A stretch of DNA of 64,000 bases. It comes from Anaeramoeba flamelloides. Taxonomy: Eukaryota > Metamonada > Anaeramoebidae. The stretch lies in contig JANTQA010000070.1 in assembly GCA_027625915.1 (NCBI GenBank), positions 13,583,001 to 13,647,000 of the forward strand. The letters run 5' to 3'. A model generated the notes under the pieces. It saw nothing but the letters and a program-made list of their open reading frames with translations. It made no database searches and was not told the origin of the DNA. Positions 34,771 through 47,587 of the stretch are shown here, in pieces (positions within the stretch are counted from its first letter, which is position 1; each line of letters opens with the position of its first letter). The translations under genes were made by a program, and so were the position numbers.

Positions 34771-37770
34771 TTATAAATTTCCAATATTTCTAACCAAATT
34801 TTGCAATATTATATCCTTAATTGATTCAAAAACGAATTTTACATTTGTTGTATCTGTTGCGCAAGTAAAATGTGAATAAATTTCTTTATTTTTATTTGAA
34901 TTTTTTTCAATAAATTTATTTTTGATATATTCTCTTGATTTTTTTTCATCTAACCCATCTTTATAATCTGGAAAGCAAATGCTGATATCGTGCTTTTTTA
35001 TTTTTTTCTTAAATAGATCAATTTTGTTTAAAAATAAAATAATTGGGGTCTTTTGGAACCATTTTGAATTAATGGTTGATTCAAATAATGATAAGCTTTC
35101 ATGCATTCGATTAACCTTTTGATCCTCAAATAATTGTTGATTATATTCACTAATTGAACTAATGTATAATAAAGATGTGATTTCTTCAAAACAGGAAATC
35201 CATTTTTTTCTTTCACTTCGTTGTCCACCAACGTCAATAATTCTTCAGTTAATAATATGGATTAGAAATTATACAATAAATATCAATGAATATAGAGATT
35301 TATTTTTTAAAAAAAGCACAATTAATGTTTAATAAACAAGTATTTTTTATATATATAAACGAATATCAAAGAACATTTCCTGATCAAAACTTACGTAAAT
35401 TTGAAATCATCCATAGAAAAATTTGTTTGATTAATTCCTGAGGTACGTACTCTACAAAGCAAAATATCTTCATCTGTAGGGAGATGATTTGGTTCTGCAA
35501 TTGTTTTTAATTTATTATAATAACTATTTGGAATTATAATTTGGAGATTGAAAAAGATAGAAATTAATATAGAAAAAAAATAATAAAAATTAGTTATTAA
35601 TTCGTGACTTTTTTCATAATAATATTCATGATTTATATTTTTAGAATTTACAATAAAATGTTTCCAAATAAATAAAATTAAACAGAGTTTAATTTTTCAG
35701 ATAAAATAAACAGAATTTTATCTTTTATTAGACTATGATTCTCTTACTATCATTTAAAACGAATCATAAAAAGGCTATTTTAAAGAAAATAAAAATAATC
35801 ATTTAAAATAAATAAAGTTTGTAATTCCTATTGTTTTTTAAAATATAAAAAATCCCAAATCAAAATACTCCCCAAAATATAACATTATCTTCCTAAAATG
35901 ATAAATACTCTATCTCATATTTAGATATTTTCATTGACTTTCCTGATGAATTGAAAGACTATTCTAAACTATAATAAAGGTCAATAACAATTTCAAATAC
36001 TAAAAAAGATTTCAAGCAAAATTGAAAAAAGGTACCAATATAAATTTGGATCTTCAACTTGATTAATCTGGTTTGAATAAATTAAAAAAAAATGATCTCA
36101 AGTATCTCTTTTACAATTATCAATTTAAATGAAACAATAATTTTTTTTTTCTTTTCAAACTCAATTTAATTAGTTAATTTCAGATTGATATTTTGTGTAT
36201 GTTAAGTAGTCATTGGAAAATGAACACTTTTTTTTTTCAAACTAGGAGAAATGTTGGAAAAAACGATTTTTAAAATTGAAAAAAAATTATTCTAACTAAT
36301 TTTTTCTCAAAAATTAAAAACAATTTTCTCTTTTTAAATCAAAGAATCAAAAACAAATAAGAAAAATTAAAAATAATTTTTTTTTTCAACAATACTTACA
36401 AATCCATGTTTTCTGGTATATGGAATTCATTGCGCTTTTTGAATGCCTGTTGAATTAATTCGTCATTCCAAAGAGTTGTTAAATCTTCCGCAAGTTTTGG
36501 TGATATGTCAAAATCAAATTTTATATCTAATATTTTGTCTGCAATCGTTTTTGAATTCCCTTTTAATTCCCCTAATTGTAAAGAATCAATTGCAAAAATT
36601 AATATTTTCATATTTTCGATGATATTTGAATTGATAACATCATGATAATAGATTCGTTGTTTTTGTGTAAATCCATTGTTATATATAATTCTCATCTGAT
36701 TCACAATAGTTGATTTCCCAGAATCTCCAGTTCCTAAACATTTTTTAAAAAAAATATAGAAAAGATTAAATTTATTAAAAATTAAAGGATTGTCAAATAT
36801 TCGAAAATTAGTAAATTTATCAAATTATTTTCACTTTGATCGATAGAAATTTTTTTCTTGATATTTAATAACTTAATTTATCTTGAATTTTTAAACAAGA
36901 TTTTGAGAAAAAAAAAAAATGTTGACTTTTAACACATACAGATATGGTAAACATTAAAAAGACAAATGGGTCGGTTGTTAAATAAAGAATTGGAAAGAAG
37001 GGAAATAAAATAATTTGCAAAAAAAAATTAGATAATTGTGATCAATCCAAAATTTTCATTCTACTTTCCAAAAATTTTACAGGTATCAAAATCAAATTTA
37101 AAATTTGAATTCTGTAAACGTGTTGTATTCTTAGGAGTTCCCTTTTCGAAATATGATGATTTTGTGACTTTTTCGAATATATTATTTTATTTGAAAATTT
37201 TTATCCTTTTATTGAAGACTAAAAACAGTTCCCAAGATCAGAAAAGAAGGGTAAAATTAAATCCTAAAATACTCATTTAAAATTGATTATGTATAAAGAT
37301 CAAGACATTTTGGAACTTGGAATTTTTCAAATAATATGTAAAGATCTCAATCAAAAGATATAGCAATGTAATTATTCTTTCAAAAAAGTGCGAATAAATT
37401 GAATTTAGAATTGTGACGAGAAAAGATCTCGTTAGTTTGGAAATTACAAATAAGTTACTTTTGAAAGTATATTTTACATACAATATTTTGGGAAGGATGA
37501 ATAAACATTCTTCTTTTAACAAAAATCTGATCCAGTGAAACAACCTTCACATTCGCTTGTGGGAAGAAAAAGTGAAGTATGTCAAAGTTCGTTTCAACAA
37601 AAGTGGCGAATATTTAAAGAAGAATTATACAAAAAAAATGAGAATTTCAAACCAAGAAGGAGTAAATTTATTTTGTTTGCTTGTTCCACTTCAACTTGCT
37701 TCAGTTTTTTTTCAATCTTGTGGTTATATTGGAATTCAAAATCGTTTGACTTAGAGTTTAAGCAGCCCAT
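34771..37770 (-). CDS. Heterotrimeric G protein alpha subunit
   Basis: Four exons, 37653-37770, 36400-36733, 35395-35523 and 34771-35242, give 350 residues, the usual Galpha length, with all phases in register. The start MGCLNSKSND has Gly2 and Cys3 for N-myristoylation and palmitoylation, so membrane anchoring is expected. The G1 box is GTGDSGKS (Asp where Glu is usual); switch I is CRVRTSGINQT, keeping the catalytic Arg and the Mg-binding Thr; switch II is DVGGQRSERKKW with the catalytic Gln; then FLNKIDLF (G4) and TCATDTTNVKFVF (G5). The all-helical domain lies between exon 2 and early exon 3. The C-terminus, LVRNIGNL, lacks the Cys at -4 used by pertussis toxin and is unlike CGLF-type tails, so receptor specificity is unclear. 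Introns: 919, 876 and 152 bp; donor 1 is GTTTGA. Confidence 0.95.
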
Positions 37771-39377
37771 TAGAATAAATAATAATAAATAAATAAATAA
37801 ATAAAGGTTTTGAAAAAATCTTCGAAAAAAAAATAAAATTAACTTTTGAATAAAACAAATAAACTGTTAACTGATCAATTAAAAAGCGAAAATGAAAAAA
37901 GAGAAATTGAAAAAAGGCAAATTAAGAAGTTAATTAGTTAATATGAAACTTTTTAAAAAGAAAAAAATAATTCTTACTGTCAAAAAAAAAAAAATTTTTT
38001 TTTTTTCAAGAAATAATTAACTCTTGGAGAACTTCAGATCTAATTTCATGACTGTACCTCAAATTTGAGTTTTGGAAACAATTAAAAATATTTTTCCAAA
38101 AACATCTTTTATTTTCATTTTATTCGAAAGAAAATGAATGACCAAATCTCGAAGATCATTTCAGAAATTATTGTTTCTCAATCTTGTCAGTTTTAGAAAA
38201 ATAACTTGTTGCAAGTAAATTTTGTTGTAAATATTCAAAATGAAAAATTCATGATCATTGAATGTCGATTGATTTCAAGAATTCACTTTGATCAGTTGAT
38301 ATTCTTTAATTCAAACCCTCAAATAAGATTATTTTGGTGTCAAATTAGATTGAAGTTTTTTTCAATCTAATCATCCACTCTGATCAAAATAAAACATAAA
38401 TAATTAAGGTTTGTTTAAATAATAGAAAATGTTTAATGTAAAATCTTCTTATGGGTTGTTGATGTCATGATTTTTTAAATTCTAAATTGAAGTAAATATT
38501 TTAATTTTCGAAAATAATTGAATATAGAACAGATTTTGAATAATAAAAAGATTTGTACTAGAAGATATCATATTCCATTGATCTATTAATGACTGATCTT
38601 TATTTTCTGAAAAAAATTTAATAAAAGAAAAAAATTTTTTTTTAAACGACATTTTAAATGTTTTTTCGTCTATTTTTGAAAAACATTTAGTTTAACTTTA
38701 ATTAGCTTTTCGATCAAAAGAAACCTCAGTTATTTGATCAAAGAAGTCAAGGATTAATTTTGAAAAAGATGACCAAATTTGGATAATTTAATTGTATTGA
38801 TTGATTGTATTCCGCTCGTTTCAATTTGAGAAATCATATTTCTTGTAAAATTATGTACACAAAAATTACTTTATTTTTTTTTAAAATAAATTGAGAATAA
38901 TTATCAAAACTTGAAAAAAAAAATTTTTTGAAAAGTATTCAATAAGGATTAAATACAAATAAGAACCAAGGTGTGACTAAGATTGATACTTATTTTTTTT
39001 TGAATTCGTTTTGATTAAAAAAATCAATATTTGCGAATAATTGTTATTTTTTCATTTACTTTTGTCAGAAGTGGAAAGAAAAAAAATAGTGTTGTTAATC
39101 TGTGAGTGATAGAATTCCAAAAATTTTTGAAACCATTTTTATAAGTTAAACTTTTGACTAATAAAATGATAAAAAAAGTTTGAAAAAATGTGATCAGAAC
39201 AAGAAAAACAAACCGAAATAGTTTTTCTTCAAAAACTTTCAAAGATCAATTTGAGATGCTTCAATAGAACAGTTAAAAATGATGTAACTATAACACCACC
39301 TTTCATTTTTTTAATCCTTATGTTTGTTTGATCAGATTTTAAAGCGGAAAAAATCGTTCAATAATTTGATGACTGAT
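37771..39377. other. 5' flank of the Galpha gene, noncoding
   Basis: Begins with an (AAAT)n microsatellite at about 37780-37804 just upstream of the Galpha ATG. The rest is AT-rich with no recognisable exon or repeat. Confidence 0.5.
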
Positions 39378-39757
39378 TCAAAGTCCTCGAATTAATTCTT
39401 CTTGATCTTTACTTGATTCTAATTGTGAATGGAAAAATTTAATTTTTGCAGATTTCTCTAAATTATTTGCAAACTGAAAGAAATAAAACTTTTAATTAAA
39501 AAAAGATTTTTTTGATATCACCCGAATAAAAAACATCATTGTGTTGCTGAGTGTTTCATTTTTATAAAAATTTGTCTTAAAATTTGTGGGTTGAAAGGAT
39601 TAGGTATATTTTTCCTTTTTCCAAAATTTTAATTGTGGAAATATTTCTGAAAGAAGATTTTTTGAGTGCCACCCGATATTGAAACTTTGAAACCAAAATA
39701 CCATTCGCAACTAAATTTATGAAAAGAATCAAAGTAATTCAGAGTTGAATCTTTCAT
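39378..39757 (-). CDS. 3' part of an unidentified gene with a paralogue at 61.8-62.3 kb
   Basis: Minus-strand segments: 39629-39757 (open, with DSFHKFSCEWYFGFKVSIS), 39522-39575 (TNFYKNETLSNTMMFFIR) and the last exon 39378-39473 (FANNLEKSAKIKFFHSQL, ending ELIRGL and TGA), the last entered from a clean TTTCTTTCAG acceptor. A phase-0 donor AAA|GTTTCA inside the first segment would link it to the second. The first segment and further upstream open pieces (FSFLYGLLKDNICFKYPPS near 39870-39940) match 61.8-62.3 kb with the reading frame kept. An upstream A/T run breaks the frame, so either an intron or an indel lies there. I do not recognise the family. Confidence 0.4.
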
Positions 39758-39975
39758 TTTTCGATTTTTTGAAAATTTTTTTTTTTTTCAATTTTGGGTT
39801 TTATTAAATTAGGTTTTGGATCGAGATTTGATTCCTCAAAATGTTCGAAATTGGTCAAAGAATAAACTAAAAAAAAATAGTGATGTAAGAAGGTGGGTAT
39901 TTGAAACAGATATTATCTTTTAGAAGACCGTACAAGAAAGAGAACTTTTCGAATAAATTTGTTTAAAATAAAGAA

Positions 39976-40776
39976 TAAAACAAAAATTAATTCAAGTTTA
40001 TTTTGGATAAGATGTTTATTTATTTATTTATCTTCCTAATTTGGAAGAATCCAAACAAACCATTATCTTGTGTTTCAATCCATTACATTTAGTATTTTTT
40101 TAATCAAACATTTTTGATACAAATTTTTGATTAAAATTTGTTTTTCCTGGTTTTTCATTTAAAACCCAACTTATAAAACAAATAATAATTGAACTAAAAA
40201 ATACTAAAAAATTGTAAAAAACGATTTCTGAATAATTTGAGTTTTTTTTATTAATTTGTGTTTTTCAAAAAAATATGTTACTTTTTAGATAAATACTTTG
40301 ATGAAAAAAAGCAATTGTAAATTTTAAGTAAGAACAAAACTTCTATTCTAAATAGTATATCATCAATACAAAAGTTTCTTTGGGTTACAATAAATATCCC
40401 AAGAACATATCAATTCTTGGGACTATTTTATTTATTGTTAGTGAGTCATACAATGATTTTTCAAATTTTTAACCAAAAAAAGTTGTTTTTTTTTTTTTCA
40501 TGTTACAAAAAGTTGAATTTTATATTTTTAAATATCTTAGTCTTATGTGATTTTATTTTCATAGAAGTGTCTTTTGAAGAAAATAAATAAAAAATAATTT
40601 TGATTCTTTTTTTCTTTTTCTTTTATCCAAACTCCTTTTTTACAAGTTGTTTGGTTACTTGATCGGATTTTTTTTTTTTTTTTTTTTTTGTTTTTAAAAA
40701 ACTGTTTCAAGGGGTTGAAAGGCATTTTATATAAAAATGTTAAACATAATCTAAAAAAAGTGCATGATGAGGGTTC
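39976..40776. other. Noncoding stretch
   Basis: The first 180 bp continue the similarity to the 62-kb region at low level. The rest is AT-rich, with a T run at about 40668-40689. Confidence 0.4.
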
Positions 40777-40902
40777 TCTGATTCAAAAAAATTATTGAAA
40801 TATGTTAATTATTCTTGGGGTACAGTTGAACTATGAAATTTTATTGTTATTTGACATTTCAAAACATAAAAAGCTCATTTTCAACAATTTTTTTGAATCT
40901 CT
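40777..40902. repeat. Hairpin with ~25-bp arms
   Basis: CTGATTCAAAAAAATTATTG is inverted at the right as CAACAATTTTTTTGAATCTC, around a loop containing GGGGTACAGTTG. May be a small MITE. Confidence 0.5.
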
Positions 40903-41848
40903 GTACCCATAGTACTCTTTTTTTTTTTTTTTTTTTTTTAATAATTCTTAAGAATTTATAGACAAATTCACAATTAAATCTTAAACACACTATACTTGTT
41001 ATGATTCTATTTTACCTAAAGTAAATTGGACTAAAGAGACTTTAATTTAACTTATATGATTTCAAACCAACCCAAATGAACCAAATTAAATCTTTATGTT
41101 CAATCAATCCATTTATTACTTGTCTTGCTTGAGAAATAATGAGTTATCTCCTTTTAAGATTTTATGAAAACAAGATTTGGGAAACTTTCAAAAAAATAAT
41201 AAAAAAAAACGAAACCAAAAAAAAAAAAAAAAAACAATCAAAGTTACTTAGAATAAAATTTAGAAAACAATTTTTTTTTCTTAAAAACTCCATCACTTTA
41301 AAGTTGTACCCTAGAAAGCAAATTTACTAGTTTAAATCTGAATAAAGTAATATATTTGTTTTCTTTTATATGGTGTAAAATATTAGAACATTTATGATAA
41401 TTAATGTTTTGGTGATTTTTAAACTGGTTTATCAAAGAAAACAGGCAACAACCAATTCAACACTATGGGCACAAAAAAAAAAAAAAAACAAGAACTAAAC
41501 AATTTTTTTACTTTTTTTTTTTTATTTATTTTTTTAGAAAACTAAATTAAGATTCAAATACTTCTGATGACTAACTCTATTGTTAGATACTCTTTGAATT
41601 AGAAGTTACAAATTTAGTCACTTAAAAACTCTCTCTTTAACAGATTAAGAGATATTGGGCACTTAACCTTTACCAATAAAGCCTAAGAATTTCTTTAATT
41701 TCTATATTTTCTTTCTCTAATTCTTTATCTCTTTATATATAAAGAAAAATTTTTTTATTCGTTTTTCAAAGGAAAGATAACTTATAAGTTATAATCTTTT
41801 CTACGTTATAAACAGGTTAAAATATTCTTACTAAATTTAATATTTAAG
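40903..41848. other. Noncoding stretch
   Basis: T run at about 40919-40939 and A run near 41219-41234; no exon recognised. Confidence 0.45.
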
Positions 41849-42110
41849 GAAGTGCCCTCAAGTACTGTAGAGTGCCTAGCTTTTCCAGGATTCAAAAATA
41901 TGGAGACAAATCTTTGATTTTACTCGATTTTTTTTTAATCTAGAAAAAGCTAATGGCGGTTTGTTTCAAATTTGATAAATAAAAAGAAAATTAAATAAAT
42001 TTTTATTCCATTTCTTCAATTAAAAAAAAATCTAAGGTTGATCTTCTTGAGTTTTATTATTTTGTCTGTTAAGTGTTCTAGGTTTTTTTTTTGAGGTTTT
42101 CTATTCTATT
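41849..42110. repeat. Hairpin-chain dispersed repeat, fourth copy
   Basis: Starts AAGTGCCCTCAAGTACTGTA, then GAGTGCCTAGCTTTTCCAGG, GATTTTACTCGATTTTTTT, an inverted pair around GATAAATAAAAAGAAAATT and GTTCTAGGTTTTTTTTTTGA, as in the 7.8-kb copy. Confidence 0.6.
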
Positions 42111-42896
42111 TCACTGCAATTTTAACTTTGACCAATCTGGAAAAAAAATTGAAAGGAAGAAACAGATAATTTAATTGGAAAAAAAAAAAAAAAAAAAAAT
42201 CAGAAAAGAATTTTGTTAAAAAAAGAAAATTATATTCAAATTAAATGTAGATTAATTTTATTGTTATTCTTCAAATAATTTGAACTGTTACAAAATTTTT
42301 TAAATTTTATTTTAGATAAAGATATCATAAATTAATCAAAACTTTCTAGCCTTTCAGAAATATAATCATTATTATGGTTTCTTTTTCTAATAATATCCCA
42401 AAAAAAAATTACTTTTTTTCAGTTCGATCTTTATTTTAAATTTTAAAAATAATAAAGAAAAAAATATTTTCAAGAACATTCTTTAATATTTGTAAAATTA
42501 ATTTTAAAATTATTGAAAAAATATAACTTTAATACCATAAAGATTTAAAAGACTTTTTTTTCTCTTTTTTTTTTGATATTATTTTTCAAAATTTAGAATT
42601 TGGAAATACTTGGGTTTATTAGTTTGTAATTGATACTAAACTTTGTTTCAGTCAAAGGAGCCCAATATTTTTTTCAAATATCAATTATTTATAATTAAAC
42701 CTTAAACAACAAATAAGAAATACTAGTATAAGTAAAACCAAAGAATAGCTGATATTCTATATAAAGTAAAACTAATAATTCAATAGATTTTTTCTTCAAA
42801 ATAGAAAACTAAAATTATTAAGGGTATATTAAAGAAAAAACAACAGTTTTTTATTTTGATCTCCAATTGAAGATCCAAATAAAATATCACTAGAAA
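42111..42896. other. Noncoding stretch
   Basis: AT-rich, A run near 42180-42199; no exon, repeat or RNA recognised. Confidence 0.45.
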
Positions 42897-43148
42897 TCAA
42901 TACCATTTCTCTACAAACATTTTCACTGTTTCAGTAACAATAGAATCACACATTTTTACCAAGTGACTATCGATCTTGCAATAAAAAAAAAATTTGCAAA
43001 TGAACTATATTTTCAAGAATAAATTAAAAAAAAAAAAAAATGTGAAAAACTGGTTTCATTTTTGAAAATTTCCAAAATGAATTTTCTTCTAATCTTCCTT
43101 CCAAACACTTTAAACACATGTAATTCACCACAAACTGGGCTCCTTTGA
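42897..43148 (-). CDS. Two 3' exons of an unidentified gene (partial)
   Basis: Exon 43051-43148 (after ATTTTCTAG) encodes a CxxC segment, FVVNYMCLKCLEGRLEEN, then FWKFSKMKP. A phase-0 donor GTTTTT, 76-bp intron and TTGCAAG acceptor lead to 42897-42974, encoding IDSHLVKMCDSIVTETVKMF and ending VEKWY-TGA. Codons are richer in G and C than the flanks and phases match, which favours a real gene. The upstream exon ending in one base of a split codon was not found. No family recognised; the CxxC pair is suggestive of metal binding but is not enough to claim it. Confidence 0.4.
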
Positions 43149-43744
43149 CTAGAAAATGGTTTATTTTGATAACATTAAAAAAAAAAAAAAATTCCCGTCT
43201 TGTTCTCCAAATATACATTTCCAATATAAAAATATAATATAATTAAAAAGAATAAATAAAATAGTTTTGATTTGATGAATAACGATGTTTTATTTTGATT
43301 TTCAGTGGTAATCAATCTTTGATATATTATCAGTTTCATACCACTAAATTGTTAATTCCAAATAAGGTTCTAATGAAATAAAATACCAAGAAAAGGTACT
43401 AAACAAATAATTTATATTAATTTTTTTTTTTTTCCGTCTTTCTTTAAAATTGTAAGAAAAAAGGAAAAAAAAAGAAATTCATTTCAAACTATTTAATTTC
43501 TATAAAAGGAGATTTCCTCCGGTTCGTTACATATTAATAAAAGCTTGGTACTAATTTCAAAAGAAATAATTCTAAAAATGTAATATAAAATTAATTGTAA
43601 AATGAAAAACAGCATAATATAAAGATATAAAAGAAAAAAAAAGAAAAGGGTTTATAATAACAAAGAGACGGGGAAAGAGAAAGGAAAGCGAAGAAAAAGA
43701 AGAAAAAAATTGAAAAAAGAAAAACGAATCTTATAATGTGTGTC
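43149..43744. other. Noncoding region 3' of the Pumilio gene
   Basis: Holds the probable Pumilio 3' UTR (purine-rich on the plus strand near 43615-43735) and possibly unrecognised exons of the gene at 42.9 kb. Confidence 0.4.
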
Positions 43745-46700
43745 TTATTTTTGTTGATATCCTAATTGTTTGACTTTTTTTAAAATATGTTTACCAAATC
43801 TGCAATTGCGTACATCCTCTAGGTGATGTAAAATTTTTTTGATTAATAATTTTTTTTGTTTTGGATTTGATTGATCGATTAGTTGTTGAATAACATAATT
43901 GCCGAATTTGTCTTTCATTAAATTGATTAAATTGTTCGAATTATTGTTTAGAATCAAATGAATTATTTTGGACCTCTGTTGGTTGTCACCATAAATGATA
44001 ATTTTTTCGACAATGTTTGAAGCAAATTTGTGTATTGACAATTGCATTAATTGGTTGTTAACAATTTGGAAAATCATTTTTTGTTCGTTTTTTGTTCCAA
44101 ATTCCAAAAGATTTTGAACAATATAATTTCCATATTGATCCTTAATTAACACCCCAAGGTTTAATACGATTTCATTTTTCACGTCATCAAAGTATTCGCC
44201 CCTGTAGTTTTTCAAGAGGCATTGAATTGTGCGGCATCCAAATGGGTGTTTGGAAAGCGGTATTAAGTGGTTAATTAGATTTAAGACAATTATGGACCTT
44301 ATTTCATCTGATAAGCATTGGATGCATTTTTGAATAACATGGTTGCCATTTTGATCTTTTGCTAAATTGTAGCTTTGGTGTGAAATTTCGTTTACAATGG
44401 TTTGCTTTGCTCTTAAGGAGCCATATTGGATTGCCTTTTGAATAATTCGGCATGAATACATACCAGTGGATAATTCGTATATTTTCCCTTTTATGGTGTC
44501 AATAATTGTTTGAATTTGTTCTGGTAGTCCTAGTTTTTAAATAATAATAAAAAGAAAAAAAAAAAAGTATTTCATAGAGATGATAATGTTGTTGAATTGG
44601 TATTAAAAAAGAAAAGGGAAAGGGGAAAAAAGGAAAAAGGAAAAAGGAAAAAAAAACGAAAAGAAAAGAAAAAAGATAAAAGATGAAAGATAAAAGATAA
44701 AAGATAAAAGGATAAAAAAAAAAAAAGAAAAAAAGAAAAAAAGAAAAAAATTACCAATTTCTAAAAATTTTTGAATAACATAATTCCCAAAAACATTTTT
44801 CATTAAAAAAAATAATTTCGATAAAACATGAATAAAAAATGTACGTTTTTCTTTATCCGAAGCATTTTCTAATTTTTTTTGAATAAATCTTGATCCTAAT
44901 TGATCAGTGCTAAATTCCAAAATATTATTTGACAATTGGGATAATTCAATTTTTTCGAATTCGTCGGGATTGTTCAAAAATTGTGAAAGTAAAGAATCTG
45001 TTTCTTGTTCTGATCCTTTAATTTTTTCAATATATTTATTTTTTTTATTATTTTGTTTTTCTTTTGTTTCTATTTGATTTTTTTTTTTTTTTTTTTTTGT
45101 TGTTGTTGTTGTTGTTGTTGTTGCTGCTGCTGCTGTTGTTGTTCAAAAATAATATTTTGAAAATTTGGATAATTTTGATAATTATTTTCAAGATTACTAC
45201 TATTTGATTTTTGAGGATTTGCATAATAATGGTAGCCCTTTTTTTGATTTAAATAATAACTGTTTCTCTCTTTATCAATGTATTGTGGTTGATATACCCC
45301 ATTATATGGAACTGGATATTGATTTTGATAAAAAGGTGGATAATAGCCATTATAATTATAGTTATAATTTGTCAAATGATAATTGTTATGATATTGCTGT
45401 GGCAATACTCTTGGTTGATACGGGTATTGTAATTGTGAATTTTCTGTATAATCATTTTGAAAATTTATATTTCTTTTAAAATTTCCATTTTTGTTCTTAA
45501 AAACCGTTGTTGTTTGATTTCCTTGTTTTTGGGTTTGGGCTTTTCCTGTTTCTTTTCCGATTTGTTGTTTTTTTACTTTTCGATCTTTTTTAATCATTAA
45601 ATTGGAATTACTTTTTTTATTTTGATTTTGTTTGTTTTTTTGTTTATTATTAATTTTTTTTGTAACTTTATTTAATTTTGATTTTGGTTCTTTTATATGA
45701 AAATCCATTTTGGTTCGAAAGTTACTCTTCATAGTATTGTTGTCATCATCTATTTTGTAAAAGAAAAGGGTGAGTTAATTAAAATATTATATATTAGTGA
45801 GAATTAATTTTTTTTTTTTTTTTTTAAGGGAGGAGTTTTTAGTTCCTCTTGTTTGCCCGAATTCCTAAATTGTGCTTTAGAAATTTTAAAAATTATTAGA
45901 ATTTTCAATTAGGAATACAATTTGTTGAAATTTTTCGTAATTATCTCAATTGTTTTGGAATTTTTTGATTTTTCTTTTCCATTTACTTTTTTTGAGTTAC
46001 CTTTTTTTTTCTCTAAAATGAATTTTTTTTTTTAAGACTATTTTAATCTATTTGTTAAAAAAAAACGTGGAATATTACGCTCCTAGAACTGTTTAGCGCA
46101 CATTATAAGATCACATATAAGGTATAAAATAAGTAAAATAATATCAAAAAAAAAAAAAACAATAAGGCACAAAAAAAGATTTTCCATAATAACAATCATA
46201 CTTTTTGTTTTTTCAACTCTCAAATAATAATTGAAAAAAAAAAAATATGTGCCTTATATTCAAGAATTGTACTTTAGGAAAATATGAAAAAAAATGTGCC
46301 TTATTTTTTTATTTGGAGTGTGAGTTAAAAAGTCAACATTCTGTAAAATTCAATACAAGTAACCAAATTTTTTTTTTACATTTTTTAGAATTTACTCGTA
46401 TTTGATATTTGAAATGAGACAATATTTCAGCTGATGATTAACTTTTTACAATTATGAAATATTAATTCCATTTTTTTGATTATTAATTCACTCTTCATAT
46501 AGTTTTGTATACCGAATAAAAAATTACCAAACAAATAAACTGGGATAACAAATTGCAATACATTTCTTTGGAAACTCTTGGTTAAAAAAAAGAGGAAAAA
46601 GTAGAAAAATCAAGTGAAAATTTTTTTCCCATTTATTATTCAAATAACAGTATCAGTCGTTTTGTTTTTTTGAAATCCCAATCAAAGTTTTTTTCAATTG

Positions 46701-47542
46701 GTGAACACAACTTACTAGGTCTTACTGTTGAGAGAAAAATGTTGGACAGAGAAAAATAGTTGGACAGCAATTTTAATTGGGAACATTACTGAAAATGATT
46801 TTTAATTTCAATCGTTTGTGAAATAACTAAAGAAAATAACAATAATCTACTTATTAGAATAACGAATAATGTAATTCTACTTTTTCAAAACCTTATCTCT
46901 TATAGTCTAAAGCAAGTTTAAAAATTACCATTTTCAGATTTAATAGTAAACTTTACTACAACTTGGATTTTTGTTAAAATAGCCTGATCTACTTTAGTTG
47001 TCAACCATTCAAATGAGTATTCTGCACAAACCACAGATTAATGAACTTGTAACACCTTTAAACCTGGATTTATATAAAATTCACCTAGTTATCAATAGGA
47101 TTTGATTTTCAATTTTACAAATGTTCTCAATTAAAAATGGTGTCCAACCATTTTTCTGTGTCCAACATTTTTCTCTCAACAGTTATCAAATTTTGTTGAT
47201 GTGCATTGAAGGATTTGTACCACAAAAAGAAACAGATAATTAAAAAGAAAAATCAAAAAACAAAAAGAAAAAAAAATTTACCGTTTGCTTGTTCGAAATT
47301 CAATTGAGAAGAACTAAACAAGTCAATATCTGAAGAAAGAAGTTTACGTGATTTCTTGAAGTTTGGCAAACGGGAAGTTTTACTGTATTGATACTTGTTG
47401 TAGTTTTTGTTTTCTTGATCAAGATTGTTCTCATGCCATATATTTCCACGTGATATTCTGGCACTATTGGGGACAAGGCATTCTTTGTAGTTACTAATTT
47501 GAAGTTTTGGGGGTGCTGTTATTTTTGCCTTTGATTTTTTTT

Positions 47543-47587
<45 letters not shown>

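Larger units (their letters stand above)
45750..47281 (-). other. Pumilio intron 1 (1,532 bp) holding two MITEs
   Basis: The intron separates the basic N-terminal exon from the Q-rich exon. It contains a partial hairpin-chain repeat near 45825-45900, a family C MITE (46394-46652) and a family B MITE (46722-47185). Without joining across it, the exon at 47282-48062 would look like a separate gene. Confidence 0.75.

Noticed and set aside
37535-37792. Two overlapping plus-strand frames near 37.6 kb
   Set aside because: They are antisense to the first exon of the Galpha gene, whose minus-strand reading gives MGCLNSKSND and the run into the G1 box.
37771-39377. A promoter call for the Galpha gene
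   Set aside because: TATA-like strings occur throughout because of base composition, so none can be singled out.
45165-45479. Plus-strand frame of 104 codons opposite the Y/N/Q-rich Pumilio exon
   Set aside because: D/N/Y-rich shadow of the low-complexity coding strand.
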